This document shows positions 15,640 to 23,364 of a stretch of DNA of 64,000 nucleotides, in pieces. Source of the DNA: Motiliproteus sp041586735 (GTDB lineage Bacteria > Pseudomonadota > Gammaproteobacteria > Pseudomonadales > Balneatricaceae); NCBI GenBank assembly GCA_041586735.1, contig JBFGZQ010000012.1:1-64000 (forward strand), given 5' to 3'. A program made the translations under genes and the position numbers. Each line of letters starts with the position of its first letter. Within the stretch, counting starts at the first letter, position 1. Under the pieces are notes generated by a model. It did not search any database, was not told the DNA's origin, and saw only the letters and a program-made list of their open reading frames with translations.

Positions 15640-17889
15640 ATGACTATTTTAGGCAGGTATGCAGGGCGGAGCTGGCTACCTTGGGTAGCGCTCGCCGCTA
15701 TTTTAGTTATGGGTGGCTGTAGTGATGATGGCTCCGATGGCGCTACCGGTCCGGCAGGACCTGCCGGGCCTAACTTTATCGTTGCTTCGGAGATTCCTGC
15801 CACCGTAGTGGCCTCGATCGACAGCGCGACTGTCGCCAGTAACGGGGTCATGAGTGTCAACTTCAGTATCGAGGACTCGCGGGGTAATGGTTTTGTCGGT
15901 TTGAGTCCCAGTCAGATCCGTTTCACGGTCGCCCAGCTGATACCTGCTGGTGCCGATGGTGACGGTGAACCGAGCAAATGGCAGAGCTATATCAATAGAG
16001 TAGAAAAGGCGCCCACCGACCCGGCTAAAGGCGCTAGTCCGCTACCGACCGCGGATCAATTTCAAGCCAATTCAGAAACCGCGACCAGCACGGGCTTCAC
16101 TGACAAGGGTGATGGCAGCTACAGCTATACCCTCGCGACCAATCTGAAGACCGCAGCCGCACCGGCACTGCCCTACGATGCGACCCGTACCCATCGCGTG
16201 GCATTCCAGTTGAGCGGTGGTATGCCCGCCACCAATGGGATCTACGATTGGCGGCCCTCCGACAATGCCACCACCGGGATCGAGACGCGTAATCTGGTCT
16301 CTAAGGCCGCTTGTAATAACTGTCATGGCGAGCTGGCTATACACGGTGGCAGCCGGGTCGAGACCGGGCTCTGTGTCACCTGTCACAACCCGGGTACGAT
16401 TGATGCCAACAGCGGTAAGAGCGTTGATTTTACGGTGATGGTGCATAAGATTCACCGCGGCTCTGTTCTGCCCTCGGTGATTGGCGGTGATCCCTATAAG
16501 ATCTGGGGCTATAGAGATGCTGAGCACGATTGGTCAGCGGTGGTGTTTCCGCAGGATATTCGCAACTGCACGGTCTGTCATGACGAGGCCAATATCAGTA
16601 CCCCGGAGGCTTCTAACTGGCGCAATGTGGCGACTATCGAAGCCTGTGGTTCCTGTCATGATGACGTCAATTTCGTCAGCGGTGCAGGACATGTGGTTGG
16701 GCCAAAAAATAACAGTGAGTGTGCCAGTTGCCATGACGACAACGGTTTCGGACTCTCTACCAAGGCCAACCACCTGGATGTCGTTACCGCTAATGCCGGC
16801 CTAGTCACCAAGCTGAGGGTGGTGCCTGAATCTGCGACAGTAACGGGAGCCGATATTGAGGTGAAGGCGCGGATAACCCTGAATGGGGTAGCGGTTGCCT
16901 CGCTTGATAATGCCACAGGACAGGGTGGGGTTATCGGTAAGTATAAGTACGGTACCGACAACGGCGCGCTGGCAATCAACTGGGACAACGGCAAGGGCTA
17001 TCAGGTCAACCACAAGGAGATCGACCTGAATGCTTGTATCGCCGATGGCGCGGGGCTGTTTACCTGCACCCTGACCGGTGTGCTAAGCGGTATCAGTGCG
17101 ACGGATGTGATCACCGTCACCAGCGTCGATCTGTTCTTGTGTACTAAGAAGGGTGCGCTCACAAACTGTTTGCCTGATGGCAGTGGTAATCCAACGGTGG
17201 CGCAGCTGCCGGTGACCCCGACCGTGGCCTTCTTCAATGGCGATGGCACGGCGGCAGTGACCGGCTATGACAAGATCGGTGCCGATATCAGCGCTTGTCG
17301 CAGCTGTCACGCCGATAATCAGTTCCACCATGGCGCCAGTGAGCTGATTCAGTGTAAGACCTGTCACAACGCCACCCGTGACAGCAGCCGTACCGTGGGT
17401 GATCTGAAACGTCATGTACACCGTTATCACTCCGGTCTCGATGAAGATTCACTGGATGTGGCGGATATACCTCAGGATCTATTCCCTAATAAGGTCGATA
17501 ACTGTAATGCCTGTCACACCACGGGGCAGATTGATCTGCCGATTCAGCAGAACAACCGGCCATCGGTCGCCCGTAACGGTCTGAAAGATGGTGGTAATAA
17601 CATCCTGGTCTATATCAGTCCGGCGGCGGTGGTCTGTGGCAGCTGTCATATTCAGACTCGGCTAGGCTATATCGATCCTAACTTCCCCAGTTCCGGGTAT
17701 GTCAATCCCGCTTTGACCACTGTCGCTCCTATGGCGGCGGCAGAGCAGGAGCGGGTTAATCACATGATTCTAAACGGAGCGGTGTTTGGCGCAACAACGG
17801 CGGCAGCTGCGACCGGCAAAGAGGCCTGTTCGGTCTGTCATGCTATCGGCGGTCAGTTTGGGGTCGATGCGGTGCATACCCTGAAATAA
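15640..17889 (+). CDS. mtrC: OmcA/MtrC-family decahaem surface lipoprotein cytochrome
   Basis: A 749-residue lipoprotein (lipobox VMGGC, Cys27), followed by a short collagen-like GATGPAGPAGP linker. Ten CxxCH sites come in two groups: five between about 230 and 370 (CNNCH, CVTCH, CTVCH, CGSCH, CASCH) and five after a beta-rich insert (CRSCH, CKTCH, CNACH, CGSCH, CSVCH). This two-pentahaem layout with split beta domains is that of MtrC/OmcA terminal reductases on the cell surface. The ATG at 15640 is preferred over 15619 because AGGAAGGGA lies 7 bp upstream and the signal peptide is then normal. A terminator follows. Confidence 0.9.
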   Translation: MTILGRYAGRSWLPWVALAAILVMGGCSDDGSDGATGPAGPAGPNFIVASEIPATVVASIDSATVASNGVMSVNFSIEDSRGNGFVGLSPSQIRFTVAQLIPAGADGDGEPSKWQSYINRVEKAPTDPAKGASPLPTADQFQANSETATSTGFTDKGDGSYSYTLATNLKTAAAPALPYDATRTHRVAFQLSGGMPATNGIYDWRPSDNATTGIETRNLVSKAACNNCHGELAIHGGSRVETGLCVTCHNPGTIDANSGKSVDFTVMVHKIHRGSVLPSVIGGDPYKIWGYRDAEHDWSAVVFPQDIRNCTVCHDEANISTPEASNWRNVATIEACGSCHDDVNFVSGAGHVVGPKNNSECASCHDDNGFGLSTKANHLDVVTANAGLVTKLRVVPESATVTGADIEVKARITLNGVAVASLDNATGQGGVIGKYKYGTDNGALAINWDNGKGYQVNHKEIDLNACIADGAGLFTCTLTGVLSGISATDVITVTSVDLFLCTKKGALTNCLPDGSGNPTVAQLPVTPTVAFFNGDGTAAVTGYDKIGADISACRSCHADNQFHHGASELIQCKTCHNATRDSSRTVGDLKRHVHRYHSGLDEDSLDVADIPQDLFPNKVDNCNACHTTGQIDLPIQQNNRPSVARNGLKDGGNNILVYISPAAVVCGSCHIQTRLGYIDPNFPSSGYVNPALTTVAPMAAAEQERVNHMILNGAVFGATTAAAATGKEACSVCHAIGGQFGVDAVHTLK

Positions 17890-17904
17890 CAGCGGCTGGC
17901 TGAG

Positions 17905-17936
17905 AAAGCCGAGTGTTCATGGCTCGGTTTTTTTTG
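17905..17936 (+). terminator. Rho-independent terminator after mtrC
   Basis: AAGCCGAG (17906-17913) pairs with CTCGGTTT (17923-17930), allowing one G-U pair, around the loop TGTTCATGG, followed by a run of T. It ends the cytochrome operon. Confidence 0.75.
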
Positions 17937-18240
17937 CCCGGCGCAGCAGGCAACCCCGGTTTTCTGCAGGTAGCAGGCGTCACCCCGACCGCGGGGAAGG
18001 TCGGCTGTTTGGCGAAGCTGTTACGAGTGGGTAATGCTAGGGTCTGAAGGTTCTGAACGCCGCGCCATATGAGCCGAAGGCGAGAGCGACTAAAGGCTAG
18101 CTGAAGCTAAGGGCTCATGCAGACGGTCCCGGTATCCTATGCCGCGATGCTGGGGTTAAACGTCTGGGTGTGGAGCTGCATTCAGCCTATGCTGAATCAT
18201 TGGCCGCAGCCCCCATGCGAGCGCCAGGAAAACCCGCCTA
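17936..18240 (+). other. Structured non-coding segment, possible group II intron 5' remnant
   Basis: Roughly 300 bp without a gene, beginning right at the T-run of the mtrC terminator. It is G/C-rich and full of short helices, for example ATGAGCC (about 18069) with GGCTCAT (about 18112) enclosing further stems. Phrases such as GGTAATGCTAGGGTCTGAAGG and GCTAGCTGAAGCTAAG resemble, from memory, domain I of bacterial group II introns. Class C group II introns insert just after terminators, which fits the position. No reverse-transcriptase ORF and no domain V/VI pair was seen, so it would be a truncated remnant. Confidence 0.35.
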
Positions 18241-18262
18241 TCCGCGCCTGTTTTTTGTGATG

Positions 18263-18300
18263 TGACGGACAACATAAGTAGGGGATCTATTTGTCCGTCA
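18263..18300. repeat. Inverted repeat near the cspD 3' end
   Basis: TGACGGACAA (18263-18272) and TTGTCCGTCA (18291-18300) are perfect 10-bp arms around an 18-nt loop. No T-run follows on either strand. It may still act as a weak terminator for cspD or as the edge of the neighbouring structured element. Confidence 0.5.
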
Positions 18301-18343
18301 GCTGAATAATTTGCAGGATAGTTAGATTGTTAAGGGTAGTCGC

Positions 18344-18586
18344 TCAGTGCGGTGCAGGGTCGGTATGGCTGCAGTGCAACGGGTCTTCGGCGCGAATGTT
18401 GATGGCATGAGTGCCTTTGGGGCCTGGTGTTGTTTCAAAACGTACCGGCTGGCCTGCTTTCAGGGTTTTATAGCCGTCCATCTGGATAGCGCTGAAGTGG
18501 GCAAAAAGATCTTCGTCGCCCTCTTCAGAAAGAATAAAGCCGTACCCTTTGGCGTTGTTAAACCATTTTACTGTCCCTGACTGCAT
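18344..18586 (-). CDS. cspD: CspD-like cold-shock-domain protein
   Basis: An 80-residue cold-shock domain with RNP1-like KGYGFI and RNP2-like DLFAHFS, beginning SGTVKWFNNAKGYGFI. It binds single-stranded DNA or RNA; E. coli CspD inhibits replication in stationary phase. Position divergent from clpS-clpA is the classical cspD location. AGGAGTAATGCT precedes the ATG. Two 27-bp tandem repeats lie directly upstream (18599-18652). Confidence 0.85.
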   Translation of the reverse strand: MQSGTVKWFNNAKGYGFILSEEGDEDLFAHFSAIQMDGYKTLKAGQPVRFETTPGPKGTHAINIRAEDPLHCSHTDPAPH

Positions 18587-18598
18587 AGCATTACTCCT

Positions 18599-18652
18599 AT
18601 ACTACAAAAAACGTATGTAACTTCCATACTACAAAGATCGTATCTAACTTGC
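18599..18652 (-). repeat. Two 27-bp tandem repeats upstream of cspD
   Basis: 18599-18625 and 18626-18652 share about 22 of 27 positions (both ATACTACAAA then CGTAT then TAACTT). They overlap the cspD 5' untranslated or promoter region. The rest of the 310-bp gap (18587-18896) is AT-rich with divergent promoters expected. It also has a 7-1-7 palindrome TATCATT-C-AATGATA at 18790-18804. Confidence 0.6.
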
Positions 18653-18896
18653 TTCCGTTGGCCAATCCTAGCAACGTAGTGTCATCAGATAGGATAGACT
18701 CGTTTGCACCATAGCCCATCAATATCGAATTAAAAATAGGTAAAATTCTTAGAATAGGCGTTTAAAAGATATTGTTTCAAATTGATTTTTATCATTCAAT
18801 GATAGTATTGTGTGTGGAATGTTCGATTATCAGGGGTCTGCTAAGGATGGCTGTCTTACGTTTAAGGGTCGATGTATTATTGAGCTAATCTAATTT

Positions 18897-19259
18897 ATGC
18901 AGGCTGACGTGATGATATATGCAGATCCAATCCGTTTTTCCAACAACTCGGAAGAGACAGATGGCGATGCTGGAGTGGCTATTGAGACGGCAAAGCCCGC
19001 GTTAAAGCCGCCTTCTATGTATAAGGTAATTTTGCTGAATGATGACTACACTCCAATGGACTTTGTAGTTGATGTGTTGGCACTGTTTTTTACGATGAAT
19101 CAAGAAAAGGCAACCCAGGTGATGTTGACGATTCATACTCAAGGGCGTGCGGTCTGCGGGATCTATTCGCGCGACATTGCTGAAACTAAAGCCGCCCAAG
19201 TGAATCAATATTCTAGAGATAACCAACACCCCTTGCTCTGTGAAGTAGACAAGGCATGA
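18897..19259 (+). CDS. clpS: ClpS, N-degron adaptor of ClpAP
   Basis: A 120-residue adaptor. An unstructured N-terminus is followed by the ClpS core: YKVILLNDDYTPMDFVVDVL, then MLTIHTQGRAVCGIYSRDIAETK. The NDDYTPMDFV and HxxG elements form the pocket for N-terminal Leu, Phe, Tyr and Trp. The protein delivers such substrates to ClpA. It is 21 bp before clpA. The start could also be ATG at 18912 (115 residues); neither has a strong ribosome site. Confidence 0.93.
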   Translation: MQADVMIYADPIRFSNNSEETDGDAGVAIETAKPALKPPSMYKVILLNDDYTPMDFVVDVLALFFTMNQEKATQVMLTIHTQGRAVCGIYSRDIAETKAAQVNQYSRDNQHPLLCEVDKA

Positions 19260-19280
19260 TCAAATTCAGAGGTGGTAAAA

Positions 19281-21554
19281 GTGTTGAATAAAGAGCTAGA
19301 ACTAACATTAAGCTTGGCTTTTCAGGAAGCTCGCGATAAGCGCCATGAGTTTATGACGGTTGAGCATCTGTTACTGGCGCTGTTGCGGAACCATTCCGCT
19401 ATCGGCGTGTTACAAGCCTGTGGCGCTGATATAGACAAGTTACGGGGTAACTTGAGTGCCTTTGTTGAATCTACCACGCCTCTAATTCCTATGGAGGACC
19501 TGGAGCGCGAGACGCAGCCTACCTTAGGTTTTCAGCGGGTGTTGCAGCGCGCAGTATTTCATGTGCAATCGTCAGGGAAGTCCGAGGTGACCGGCGCTAA
19601 CGTGCTGGTCGCTATTTTTAGTGAGCAGGAGAGCCAGGCTGTCTACTGTCTTGGGCAGCAGGGCGTGGAGCGGATTGATGTGATCAATTTCATCTCTCAT
19701 GGTATCTCTAAGGTGCTGGATAATGATCATCGGCTGGAGGAGCGCGAGCATACCGAGGACGATATTGAACGCAAGAATGAAGCCAGCCCGTTGGCGATGT
19801 ATGCCGTTAATCTTAATGCCCAGGCTGCGCTGGGAAAGATCGATCCTCTGGTGGGGCGTCAGGACGAGGTCGAGCGTGTTATTCAGATTTTGTCGCGGCG
19901 GCGTAAGAATAATCCACTGTTGGTGGGGGAGGCAGGTGTTGGCAAGACCGCGATCGCCGAGGGTTTGGCCAAGCTGATCATCGAGGATAAGGTTCCAGAG
20001 GTGATCGCTAAAAGCGTGGTGTATTCCTTAGATATGGGGGCCTTGTTGGCCGGTACCAAATATCGGGGTGATTTCGAAAAACGCTTGAAAGGTTTGTTGT
20101 CTGAGATTGTGCGTAAGCCAGGAAGCATTCTGTTTATCGATGAGATTCATACCATTATTGGTGCTGGTGCTGCGTCAGGGGGGGCCATGGATGCCTCTAA
20201 TCTACTCAAGCCGCTATTGAGCTCAGGGGAGCTGCGTTGCCTGGGGTCGACTACGTTTCAAGAGTTCCGGGGGGTCTTCGAAAAAGATCACGCCTTGGCG
20301 CGTCGATTCCAGAAGATTGATGTCCTTGAACCCTCGGTAGAGGAGACCTATCAGATCCTGCGTGGGCTACAGTCGCGCTTTGAGGAGCATCATAAGCTCA
20401 GTTATACCCAGGAGGCGCTTCGTGCGGCCTCGGAGCTGGCCGACCGTTATATTAATGATCGACATATGCCGGATAAGGCGATTGATGTCGTTGATGAAGC
20501 GGGTGCTTATCAGCAGCTTAAGAGTCAAGAAGAGCGCAAGGCGTTGATCGATGTGGTGGATATTGAGGCGATTGTTGCCAAGATCGCCCGCATCCCTCCC
20601 AAGAGCGTCTCGGCGTCCGATAAGCAAGCCTTGGCCAAATTAGAAGATAATCTGAAGATGGTGGTGTTTGGTCAGGATAAGGCGATTGATTTGCTGGTTG
20701 CGGCAATCAAGCTCTCCCGTGCCGGATTAAAAGAGCCGCAGAAGCCCGTGGGGTCCTTCCTGTTTGCGGGCCCTACCGGTGTGGGTAAGACCGAGGTGAC
20801 GTCGCAGCTGGCGCGGATTATGGGTATTGAGTTGGTGCGCTTCGATATGTCCGAATATATGGAGCGCCATACCGTATCGCGGTTGATTGGCGCGCCGCCG
20901 GGTTATGTGGGTTATGACCAGGGTGGATTGCTGACCGAGGCTATTACCAAAACCCCTCACTGCGTGTTGTTGTTGGATGAGATAGAGAAGGCCCATCCTG
21001 ATGTGTTCAATCTGTTATTGCAGGTGATGGATAACGGTACGCTGACCGATAACAATGGTCGTAAAGCCGACTTCCGTAATGTGATTTTAGTGATGACCAC
21101 CAATGCCGGTGCTGAAGATCTGAGCCGTCGCACCATGGGCTTCACCCATCAGGATCATAGTAGTGATGGCATGGAAGCTATTCGGAAGATGTTTACCCCA
21201 GAGTTCCGCAATCGCCTGGATGCCGTTATTCAATTTGCCGCGTTGGATACGGAGGTGATCAAAGGCGTCGTGGATAAGTTCCTGATTCAGCTTCAGGCGC
21301 AACTCGATGACAAGCGAGTCCATCTGTTGGTTGATGCGCCAGCAAGAGACTGGCTGGTTGCTCGGGGTTACGACGAAAAAATGGGCGCGCGTCCGATGGC
21401 TCGCCTGATTCAGGAGCAGATCAAGAGACCGCTCGCGGAGCAGGTACTGTTCGGGGCGTTGATTGAGGGTGGCGAGGTGAGGGTGTCTGTTACAGACGAT
21501 CACTTGAGCTTTGTCTACGAGGCAGCCAAACAAGCTGCCCCGTCAACGGTCTAG
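19281..21554 (+). CDS. clpA: ClpA, ATPase subunit of ClpAP protease
   Basis: A 757-residue AAA+ unfoldase. The N domain has HEFMTVEHLLLALLRN. The D1 Walker A is GEAGVGKTAIAEGLA with LFIDEIHTIIGAG. The D2 Walker A is GPTGVGKTEVTSQLA with VLLLDEIEKAHPD. The GTG at 19281 is chosen since it gives MLNKELEL, matching E. coli MLNQELEL, and AGAGGTGG lies just upstream. It follows clpS and is convergent with infA. Confidence 0.96.
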   Translation: MLNKELELTLSLAFQEARDKRHEFMTVEHLLLALLRNHSAIGVLQACGADIDKLRGNLSAFVESTTPLIPMEDLERETQPTLGFQRVLQRAVFHVQSSGKSEVTGANVLVAIFSEQESQAVYCLGQQGVERIDVINFISHGISKVLDNDHRLEEREHTEDDIERKNEASPLAMYAVNLNAQAALGKIDPLVGRQDEVERVIQILSRRRKNNPLLVGEAGVGKTAIAEGLAKLIIEDKVPEVIAKSVVYSLDMGALLAGTKYRGDFEKRLKGLLSEIVRKPGSILFIDEIHTIIGAGAASGGAMDASNLLKPLLSSGELRCLGSTTFQEFRGVFEKDHALARRFQKIDVLEPSVEETYQILRGLQSRFEEHHKLSYTQEALRAASELADRYINDRHMPDKAIDVVDEAGAYQQLKSQEERKALIDVVDIEAIVAKIARIPPKSVSASDKQALAKLEDNLKMVVFGQDKAIDLLVAAIKLSRAGLKEPQKPVGSFLFAGPTGVGKTEVTSQLARIMGIELVRFDMSEYMERHTVSRLIGAPPGYVGYDQGGLLTEAITKTPHCVLLLDEIEKAHPDVFNLLLQVMDNGTLTDNNGRKADFRNVILVMTTNAGAEDLSRRTMGFTHQDHSSDGMEAIRKMFTPEFRNRLDAVIQFAALDTEVIKGVVDKFLIQLQAQLDDKRVHLLVDAPARDWLVARGYDEKMGARPMARLIQEQIKRPLAEQVLFGALIEGGEVRVSVTDDHLSFVYEAAKQAAPSTV

Positions 21555-21565
21555 TTACACGCTGT

Positions 21566-21784
21566 TCAACGGGCGCGATAGACGATGCGCCCCTTGGATA
21601 GGTCGTAGGGCGTTAATTCTACTTTGACGGAGTCGCCGGTCAGAATTCGGATGTAATGCTTGCGCATTTTTCCGGAGATGTGAGCGGTGACAACGTGGCC
21701 ATTTTCTAGCTCTACCCGGAACATAGTGTTCGGCAGAGTGTCGATAATGGTACCTTCCATTTCAATACTTTCTTCTTTGGCCAT
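21566..21784 (-). CDS. infA: Translation initiation factor IF-1
   Basis: A 72-residue OB-fold protein, typical length, beginning MAKEESIEMEG and with HISGKMRKHYIRILTGD and YDLSKGRI. It binds the ribosomal A site during initiation. It is downstream of bpt and aat on the same strand, as in many gammaproteobacteria. AGGTAAGTCCTGTA precedes the start. It ends 11 bp from the clpA stop. Confidence 0.97.
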   Translation of the reverse strand: MAKEESIEMEGTIIDTLPNTMFRVELENGHVVTAHISGKMRKHYIRILTGDSVKVELTPYDLSKGRIVYRAR

Positions 21785-21855
21785 TACAGGACTTACCTCT
21801 GGTACCTAATTAGGTCTTTTGCGGGTGCACTAAGGCGCGGTATTCTGCCGTATTT

Positions 21856-22611
21856 CTACCTGTGACGCAAAATATTTTCAGGGTTTAATTCCGCTGCCTC
21901 TCCTTTGGGAAGCTGAACCCAGTGCCCGGCGATCAGCAGTTGGATGGGATGATAATTCACCTTGTATACCATTTTATGACAACCCTTGACCCAGTATCCC
22001 AAGTACAGGTAAGGCAGTCCTTCGCGTTGGGTTAGTTGGATTAGCTGGAGAATAGCCAGTTTTCCCAGACTACGCTGCTGTTGGTCTGGATCAAAAAAGG
22101 TGTAGATAGCGGATATTCCCTGTTCGAGGTAATCCACCACGGCGACACCTAGCAGTGCTTGATCTTTACGGAACTCGATAAAGCGGGTGTTGTACTGGCT
22201 TTGCACCAGAAATGACTTGAATTGTTCTTTGCTGGTGGGGTGCATGTCGCCATCATGGTGGCGTATACGGATGTAATGTTCATACAGGGCGTAATATTCG
22301 TCGTTATAGGCGGGCATCTGCATGCGGGTGCTAATATCCCGGTTGAGATTGAGTACGCGTTTCTGGCTTTTACTTGCGCTAAACCGCTCAACAGGGATTC
22401 GTGCCGAGATGCAGGCGCTGCAGCTATTGCAGTGCGGACGGTAGATATGGTTGCCACTGCGCCGAAAACCCAGATCAGACAGGGCGCTGTAGTCTCGTTT
22501 GTTTAGATCCGCATCGGGATCGACAAAGATAGTCTTAGCTTGCCGGTTTTCCAGGTAACTACAACTATGTTCCGGCGTGGCGTAAAACTGCAGTTGTTGT
22601 AAATCAGTCAC
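21856..22611 (-). CDS. bpt: Aspartate/glutamate leucyltransferase
   Basis: A 251-residue GNAT-fold aminoacyl-tRNA-protein transferase. It adds Leu to proteins with N-terminal Asp or Glu, making them ClpS substrates. The N-terminal CNSCSACISARIPV cysteine motif and central YLYLGYWVKGCHKMVYKVNY are family signatures. Length fits Bpt (about 235-250). It lies 9 bp after aat and 71 bp before infA. Confidence 0.93.
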   Translation of the reverse strand: MTDLQQLQFYATPEHSCSYLENRQAKTIFVDPDADLNKRDYSALSDLGFRRSGNHIYRPHCNSCSACISARIPVERFSASKSQKRVLNLNRDISTRMQMPAYNDEYYALYEHYIRIRHHDGDMHPTSKEQFKSFLVQSQYNTRFIEFRKDQALLGVAVVDYLEQGISAIYTFFDPDQQQRSLGKLAILQLIQLTQREGLPYLYLGYWVKGCHKMVYKVNYHPIQLLIAGHWVQLPKGEAAELNPENILRHR

Positions 22612-22620
22612 GGTATAGAC

Positions 22621-23313
22621 TCATCGGGTCAGCTCCCAAGTATGCGACTGCGGCCGATCAATATTGTTGTTAAGCAATTCGATAAATTCGGATCTGGGCA
22701 CCTCTTTAGCCCCCAACGAGCTGAGATGCTGGCTATGGATCTGGCAGTCAATGAAAGCATAGTCCCATTGCTGCAGTTGTTCGACTAGGGTCGCAAATCC
22801 TACCTTGGAGGCGTTAGATACCCTGCTGAACATCGATTCACCAAAAAAGGTCTTGCCGATGGCCAGGCCATAGAGCCCGCCGACCAGCTTTTGTTGTTGC
22901 CATACTTCAACCGAATGCGCCACCCCTTGCTGGTGCAGACGTTGATAGGCCTGTTGCATCGCCGTAGAGATCCAGGTGCCGTTAGCGCCGTGTCTGGGTG
23001 CTGCGCAGGCTGAAATGATCGCGCCGAAGTCTTGATCAATACTGACCTGAAAGCGTTGCTGACGTATCAGCTTGCGCAGGCTGCGCGATACTTTTAGCTG
23101 CTCGGGTTTGAGGATGCAGCGAGGATCTGGGCTCCACCAGAGGATGGGTTGGGATGGGTCGAACCAGGGGAAAATACCCTTGCGGTAGGCCTGGATTAGC
23201 CGACGGGGGCTTAGATCTCCTCCTGCGGCGAGCAGGCCGTTGGGGTCGACCAGTGCCTGTTCAACCGGAGGAAACAGGGTGTTATCAGGATCTAGCCAAC
23301 TAATTTGGGTCAT
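22621..23313 (-). CDS. aat: Leucyl/phenylalanyl-tRNA-protein transferase
   Basis: A 230-residue enzyme adding Leu or Phe to proteins with N-terminal Arg or Lys. Signatures are PNGLLAAGGDLSPRRLIQAYRKGIFPW (early), ILWWSPDPRCIL and VGGLYGLAIGKTFFGESMFS. The start lies in a triple 7-bp repeat (ATGACCC units), and no normal ribosome site is visible. An out-of-frame ATG 7 bp upstream opens a 6-codon mini-ORF overlapping the start. A strong hairpin separates it from trxB. Confidence 0.94.
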   Translation of the reverse strand: MTQISWLDPDNTLFPPVEQALVDPNGLLAAGGDLSPRRLIQAYRKGIFPWFDPSQPILWWSPDPRCILKPEQLKVSRSLRKLIRQQRFQVSIDQDFGAIISACAAPRHGANGTWISTAMQQAYQRLHQQGVAHSVEVWQQQKLVGGLYGLAIGKTFFGESMFSRVSNASKVGFATLVEQLQQWDYAFIDCQIHSQHLSSLGAKEVPRSEFIELLNNNIDRPQSHTWELTR

Positions 23314-23326
23314 GGGTCATGGGTCA
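23307..23326 (-). repeat. Triple 7-bp tandem repeat at the aat start codon
   Basis: GGGTCAT occurs at 23307-23313 and 23314-23320, then GGGTCA at 23321-23326. On the coding strand this gives two ATG codons 7 bp apart in different frames. Slippage would change the distance of the start from upstream signals. Confidence 0.7.
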
Positions 23327-23333
23327 GGAGCGG

Positions 23334-23358
23334 GCGGGCAGAGAGAGGCTCTGCCCGC
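23334..23358 (-). promoter_or_regulatory. Strong hairpin between trxB and aat
   Basis: GCGGGCAGAG (23334-23343) and CTCTGCCCGC (23349-23358) form a perfect 10-bp stem with a 5-nt loop, 7 bp past the trxB stop. No T-run follows, so it may stabilise or process the trxB message rather than terminate it. Confidence 0.55.
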
Positions 23359-23364
23359 TGATGC

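Noticed and set aside
18347..18580. 77-residue plus-strand frame opposite cspD
   Set aside because: Exact antisense of a clear cold-shock domain.
18785..18810. Fur box upstream of clpS
   Set aside because: The palindrome arms have the opposite polarity to the Fur consensus.
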